A stretch of 64,000 nucleotides of DNA from Afipia sp. (lineage in GTDB: Bacteria > Pseudomonadota > Alphaproteobacteria > Rhizobiales > Xanthobacteraceae). Where the stretch lies: the NCBI GenBank assembly GCA_024508675.1, contig JANINQ010000001.1, positions 561,162-625,161 on the forward strand. Reading direction: 5' to 3'. Shown one piece after another: positions 61,131 through 64,000 of the stretch. Position numbers and translations under genes: made by a program. The notes beneath the pieces are model-generated. The model was not told where the DNA came from and searched no databases. It was given only the letters and a program-made list of their open reading frames with translations. Position 1 is the first letter of the stretch, and every line of letters begins with the position of its first letter.

Positions 61131-61595
61131 ATGCCGGCTGAACGCTTTCTGTGCGAAGCGATCGAACTGGCGCGCGACAATGTTCGCCGGGGCGGACGGC
61201 CTTTCGGCGCGGTGCTGGTCAAGGATGGAAAGACCATCGCAACCGGCGTGAACGAGATCGGAGCCACGGGCGATCCGACCGCCCATGCTGAACTGCAGGC
61301 GATCCGCGCGGCGAGCCGCGTGCTCGGGTCACCGCGTCTCGATGGCTGCGTGATCTATGCCAGCGGCCATCCATGCCCGATGTGCCTCGCCGCGATGCAT
61401 CTCACCGGCGTGGCCGAGGTTACCTACGCCTATTCCAACGAGGACGGTGAGCCCTACGGCCTGTCGACCTCCGCGATCTATAGGGAAATGGCGCGGCCTG
61501 TGGCTGAACACCTGACGCTCAAGGTGGCGCATGTGCCGGTGCGGCCCGAAGGCGATGACATCTACGACCTGTGGCGCAAAGCGCAGCGCGCCTAG
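61131..61595 (+). CDS. Cytidine/deoxycytidylate deaminase-family nucleoside deaminase (guanine deaminase-like)
   Basis: 154 residues from ATG 61131 (GGGAGAGAG upstream). Zinc motifs THAE-type TAHAELQAI and PCPMCLAAM (H-A-E and PCxxC) with GATGDPTAHAE; the DLWRKAQRA tail. It resembles TadA/CodA-like small deaminases that act on guanine or other nucleobases. It ends at a bidirectional terminator facing ilvE. Confidence 0.9.
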   Translation: MPAERFLCEAIELARDNVRRGGRPFGAVLVKDGKTIATGVNEIGATGDPTAHAELQAIRAASRVLGSPRLDGCVIYASGHPCPMCLAAMHLTGVAEVTYAYSNEDGEPYGLSTSAIYREMARPVAEHLTLKVAHVPVRPEGDDIYDLWRKAQRA

Positions 61596-61603
61596 GCCAG
61601 CAA

Positions 61604-61637
61604 AAAAGGCCATGTGCGGTGTCGCACATGGCCTTTT
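61604..61637. terminator. Bidirectional intrinsic terminator
   Basis: AAAAGGCCATGTGCG / GTGT / CGCACATGGCCTTTT, 15-bp perfect stem with A- and T-tracts, between convergent deaminase and ilvE genes. Confidence 0.92.
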
Positions 61638-61659
61638 GTAAAGCGAACGGTTCTCGCGA

Positions 61660-62781
61660 TTAGAAAACCTTCCGGATCCAGTTGTGTGGATCGGCGGCGC
61701 GGCCGTACTGGATGTCCACCAGCTGCTTGCGCATCCCCATCGCTACCGGGCCGGCATTGCCGCCGTTGATGGTGAAATCGCCGCTTGTGGAGCGCACCTT
61801 GCCGATCGGCGAGATCACGGCCGCCGTGCCGCAGGCGAAGGCTTCCTTCAGCTTGCCGCTCGCGGCGTCGGCGCGCCACTGGTCGATGGTGTAGGGCGCC
61901 TCGCGCACGGTCGTGCCTGCGGCCTTTGCCAGTGCGATGATCGAGTCGCGGGTGATGCCGGGCAGGATGGTGCCGAGCGGCGGCGTCAGCAGCGAGCCGT
62001 CGTCGAACACGAAGAAGACATTCATGCCGCCGAGCTCTTCGATGTAGCGGCGCTCGACCGCGTCGAGGAACACCACCTGATCGCAGCCGTGCTGGATGGC
62101 TTCGGCCTGCGCGCGAAGGCTCGCGGCATAGTTGCCGCCGCACTTCACGGCGCCGGTGCCACCGATGGCCGCGCGTGTATAGTTCTCTGACACCCAGATC
62201 GAGACCGGCGCGGGGCCGCCCTTGAAATAGGAGCCGACCGGCGAAGCGATCACCGCGAACACACAGTCATTGGACGGCTTCACGCCGAGGAAGACCTCTG
62301 TCGCAATCATGAAGGGCCGCAGATAGAGGCTGCCTTCGCCGCCGGGAATCCACTCGCGGTCGATGCGCACGAGCTGTTCCACGGCTTCAATGAAGATGTG
62401 CTCGGGCAGTGGCGGCATGGCCATGCGGTCGGCCGAATCCTGGAAGCGCCGCGCATTGGCGTCGGGGCGGAACAGGTTCACCCCGCCGTCGTCGCGCTTG
62501 TAGGCTTTCAGGCCTTCGAAGATTTCCTGAGCGTAGTGCAGGACGGCAGTCGCCGGATCGAGCAGGAAGCTGGCGCGGGATTCCACCCGCGCTTCGTGCC
62601 AGCCGCGCGCCTGATTGTAATGAACCACAGCCATGTGATCGGTGAAGACCCGGCCGAAGCCCAGGTCAGCGAGCTTGGCGATGCGCTCCTGGTCCGGCGT
62701 CGGATTCGGCGTGGGCCGCGTTTCAAAATCGATCAGCACCGTGCCATCGATTTTCTCGAACGAAACTCCCGATATGCCCAT
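61660..62781 (-). CDS. ilvE: Branched-chain amino-acid aminotransferase
   Basis: 373 residues. Class IV PLP fold: EGLKAYKRDDGGVNLFRPDANARRFQDSADRM, YLRPFMIATE, the PLP-binding Lys in GAVKCGGNYAASL, QVVFLDAVERRYIEELGGMNVFFVFDDG, and TRDSIIALAK. Transfers the amino group to form leucine, isoleucine or valine in the cytoplasm. A strong terminator follows; the upstream 290 bases separate it from the divergent MarR gene. Confidence 0.95.
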   Translation of the reverse strand: MGISGVSFEKIDGTVLIDFETRPTPNPTPDQERIAKLADLGFGRVFTDHMAVVHYNQARGWHEARVESRASFLLDPATAVLHYAQEIFEGLKAYKRDDGGVNLFRPDANARRFQDSADRMAMPPLPEHIFIEAVEQLVRIDREWIPGGEGSLYLRPFMIATEVFLGVKPSNDCVFAVIASPVGSYFKGGPAPVSIWVSENYTRAAIGGTGAVKCGGNYAASLRAQAEAIQHGCDQVVFLDAVERRYIEELGGMNVFFVFDDGSLLTPPLGTILPGITRDSIIALAKAAGTTVREAPYTIDQWRADAASGKLKEAFACGTAAVISPIGKVRSTSGDFTINGGNAGPVAMGMRKQLVDIQYGRAADPHNWIRKVF

Positions 62782-63072
62782 TGGGTCTTCTCCCGGATTT
62801 TTTGCAGTCCACGCGGCGGCGGGCTGGTCGATTCAAGTGTCTGGTCCCTAGCCCGCCGGCCCGAGGGCCGGTTTCCGCTTTGGCGGAAGGCGCGAAGTCC
62901 AGTATGTTTGCCGAAATGCCGCTCGACAATCGTACGATGACAGAAATTCCAGCCTGGACCGCGGTTACTGCACAGGCCTGTGCGAACTTAAGGACCAAGG
63001 ATGGCGATGAAAACGAACTAAAATTTCTTCGTCATCGCGGTTTTTGTAACATTGAGACTTATATACGTCAAT
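62782..63072. other. Divergent intergenic region upstream of ilvE and the MarR gene
   Basis: About 290 bases. The right end (GAGACTTATATACGTCAATATGG) is AT-rich with a small inverted ATAT...ATAT and sits against the MarR start, so it may hold an operator and promoter. No gene seen. Confidence 0.45.
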
Positions 63073-63618
63073 ATGGCTGACATAAAATTTATGAAGGCAG
63101 GCGAACCCACTGTTGGCGGCCCCGCGGCGTCTCCGGCCGAAGGCCCTTTGCGCTGGGACATTATCGAACTGCTGTTCTTCGCATATCGGGACTTCGTGGG
63201 CGATGCCGATCATGTGCTTGAGGAATTCGGCTTCGGCCGCGCCCATCACCGCGTGGTCCATTTCGTGACGCGCTATCCGGGCCTCAAGGTCGCGGATCTG
63301 CTTGACGTGCTGCGGATCACCAAGCAGTCGCTCGGCCGCGTCCTGAAGCAACTGCTCGACGAGGGCTACATCATCCAGAAGGCGGGCGACAACGACCGGC
63401 GGCAGCGTCTTCTTTTCGCCACGCCGAAGGGCGAGGCCCTTGTGGTGAAACTGGCCGGCTTGCAGACCGCACGCATCAATCGCGCGCTTGAAACCATGAA
63501 CTCCGAAGGCGCGGAGATTGTGCGCCAGTTCCTGCTCGGCATGATCGACAACACCGATCCCGACAAGGTGCTGGAAGAGATCCTGCGCGGCCGCAAGACG
63601 GCGAAGGATGCAAGGTGA
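63073..63618 (+). CDS. MarR-family transcriptional regulator (PetP-like)
   Basis: 181 residues from ATG 63073. The winged helix-turn-helix appears as VADLLDVLRITKQSLGRVLKQLLDEGYIIQKAGDNDRRQRLLFATPKG, with the conserved Asp-x-Arg wing. It regulates transcription, likely including its own promoter. The stop overlaps the start of a response regulator gene by 4 bases (GTGA), the arrangement known for alphaproteobacterial PetP/PetR. Confidence 0.87.
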   Translation: MADIKFMKAGEPTVGGPAASPAEGPLRWDIIELLFFAYRDFVGDADHVLEEFGFGRAHHRVVHFVTRYPGLKVADLLDVLRITKQSLGRVLKQLLDEGYIIQKAGDNDRRQRLLFATPKGEALVVKLAGLQTARINRALETMNSEGAEIVRQFLLGMIDNTDPDKVLEEILRGRKTAKDAR

Positions 63619-64000
63619 TCGACATCGCGACATCGGAGCGCACCCGCCAGCAACTGGCCGACGATGCGCCGCACCTGCTGCTGGTCGATGACGACCGCCG
63701 CATTCGCGACCTGCTGTCGCGCTTTCTCGGCAATGAAGGCTATCGCGTCACCACCGCCAAGAGCGCGGCGGATGCGCGCGCCAAGCTGAGCGGGTTGCAT
63801 TTCGATCTTCTGATTCTTGATGTGATGATGCCCGGCGAAACCGGTTTCGATCTCGCGCGCTCGATCCGCACGACATCGGCGGTGCCGATCATCATGCTTA
63901 CGGCGCGGCACGAAGCTGAAAGCCGGATCGAGGGATTGCAGATCGGCGCCGATGATTATGTCGCCAAGCCGTTCGAGCCGCGCGAACTGGTGCTGCGCAT
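63615..64000 (+). CDS. Response regulator (PetR-like), partial
   Basis: Runs to the window end; 128 codons seen from GTG 63615, 4-base overlap with the MarR stop. The receiver domain is evident: LLLVDDDRRIRDLL, phosphoacceptor Asp in LLILDVMMPGETGF, IMLTAR (Thr), and DYVAKPFEPREL (Lys). The end resembles an OmpR-type regulator linked to a DNA-binding domain outside the window. Together with the MarR partner it resembles the PetP/PetR pair that controls cytochrome bc1 expression in Rhodobacter. Confidence 0.88.
   Translation, partial: MIDIATSERTRQQLADDAPHLLLVDDDRRIRDLLSRFLGNEGYRVTTAKSAADARAKLSGLHFDLLILDVMMPGETGFDLARSIRTTSAVPIIMLTARHEAESRIEGLQIGADDYVAKPFEPRELVLR

Noticed and set aside
1-64000. 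tRNA or rRNA genes
   Set aside because: No cloverleaf with TTCGA arm or conserved rRNA blocks recognised on reading; a dedicated scan was not possible.

Overview
The window is one 64 kb chromosomal segment of a GC-rich alphaproteobacterium, most likely of the Bradyrhizobium/Afipia/Rhodopseudomonas/Nitrobacter group (Nitrobacteraceae). The evidence is the protein flavour of the housekeeping genes, many small hypothetical proteins typical of that family, and several dispersed palindromic repeats characteristic of its genomes (GATCCCGAAAAG type, CCGGCGAAAGCCGG type, CTCTCCCC type). No rRNA, tRNA, CRISPR array, integrase or transposase was recognised.

Layout. 0-3.7 kb: an HWE-type histidine kinase and small secreted or hypothetical proteins. 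3.7-6.9 kb: an AT-rich island with a three-gene operon (amino-DNA methyltransferase, DUF262 protein, HEPN nuclease), a candidate anti-phage system. 6.9-11.8 kb: ordinary GC-rich genes (DUF4112 protein, msrB, msrA) bracketed by two inverted copies of a roughly 250 bp repeat. 11.8-14.5 kb: a second AT-rich island holding one TIR-NTPase-TPR gene, also defence-like. Each island abuts one copy of the repeat, and the cargo is transcribed towards it. 14.5-22.6 kb: galU, mltB-like transglycosylase, DUF459 protein, TPR-methyltransferase, ghrA-like reductase, ynfA. 22.6-29 kb: gltD and gltB. 29-36.3 kb: secreted hypotheticals, hsp20 with a ROSE-like RNA thermometer, a lipase-like hydrolase, and an M16 peptidase pair. 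36.3-41.1 kb: ileS-lspA and ribF. 41.3-46 kb: cheY-like regulator, HAD hydrolase, degenerate EAL protein, class-III aminotransferase. 46-48.6 kb: TadE/TadG-like proteins and a DUF559 nuclease bracketed by repeats. 48.7-56.3 kb: hisS, DUF2000, a tautomerase, FlK-like thioesterase, secreted proteins, RNase T2, rlmJ, a cold shock protein, an outer-membrane barrel. 56.6-64 kb: uvrC-pgsA-moaD-moaE-prmB, a deaminase, ilvE, and a MarR/response-regulator pair (PetP/PetR-like) cut by the window end.

How the genes work together. Most of the window is core metabolism and maintenance: glutamate synthesis (gltBD), branched-chain amino acids (ilvE), FAD (ribF), molybdopterin (moaDE), phosphatidylglycerol (pgsA), lipoprotein maturation (lspA), methionine-sulfoxide repair (msrAB), translation (ileS, hisS, prmB, rlmJ) and nucleotide excision repair (uvrC). 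The accessory content is concentrated in the two AT-rich islands. Their position beside the same repeat, in mirror orientation, is the most unusual structural feature here. A short AT-rich patch inside the editing-domain region of ileS is a third sign of foreign or recombined DNA.
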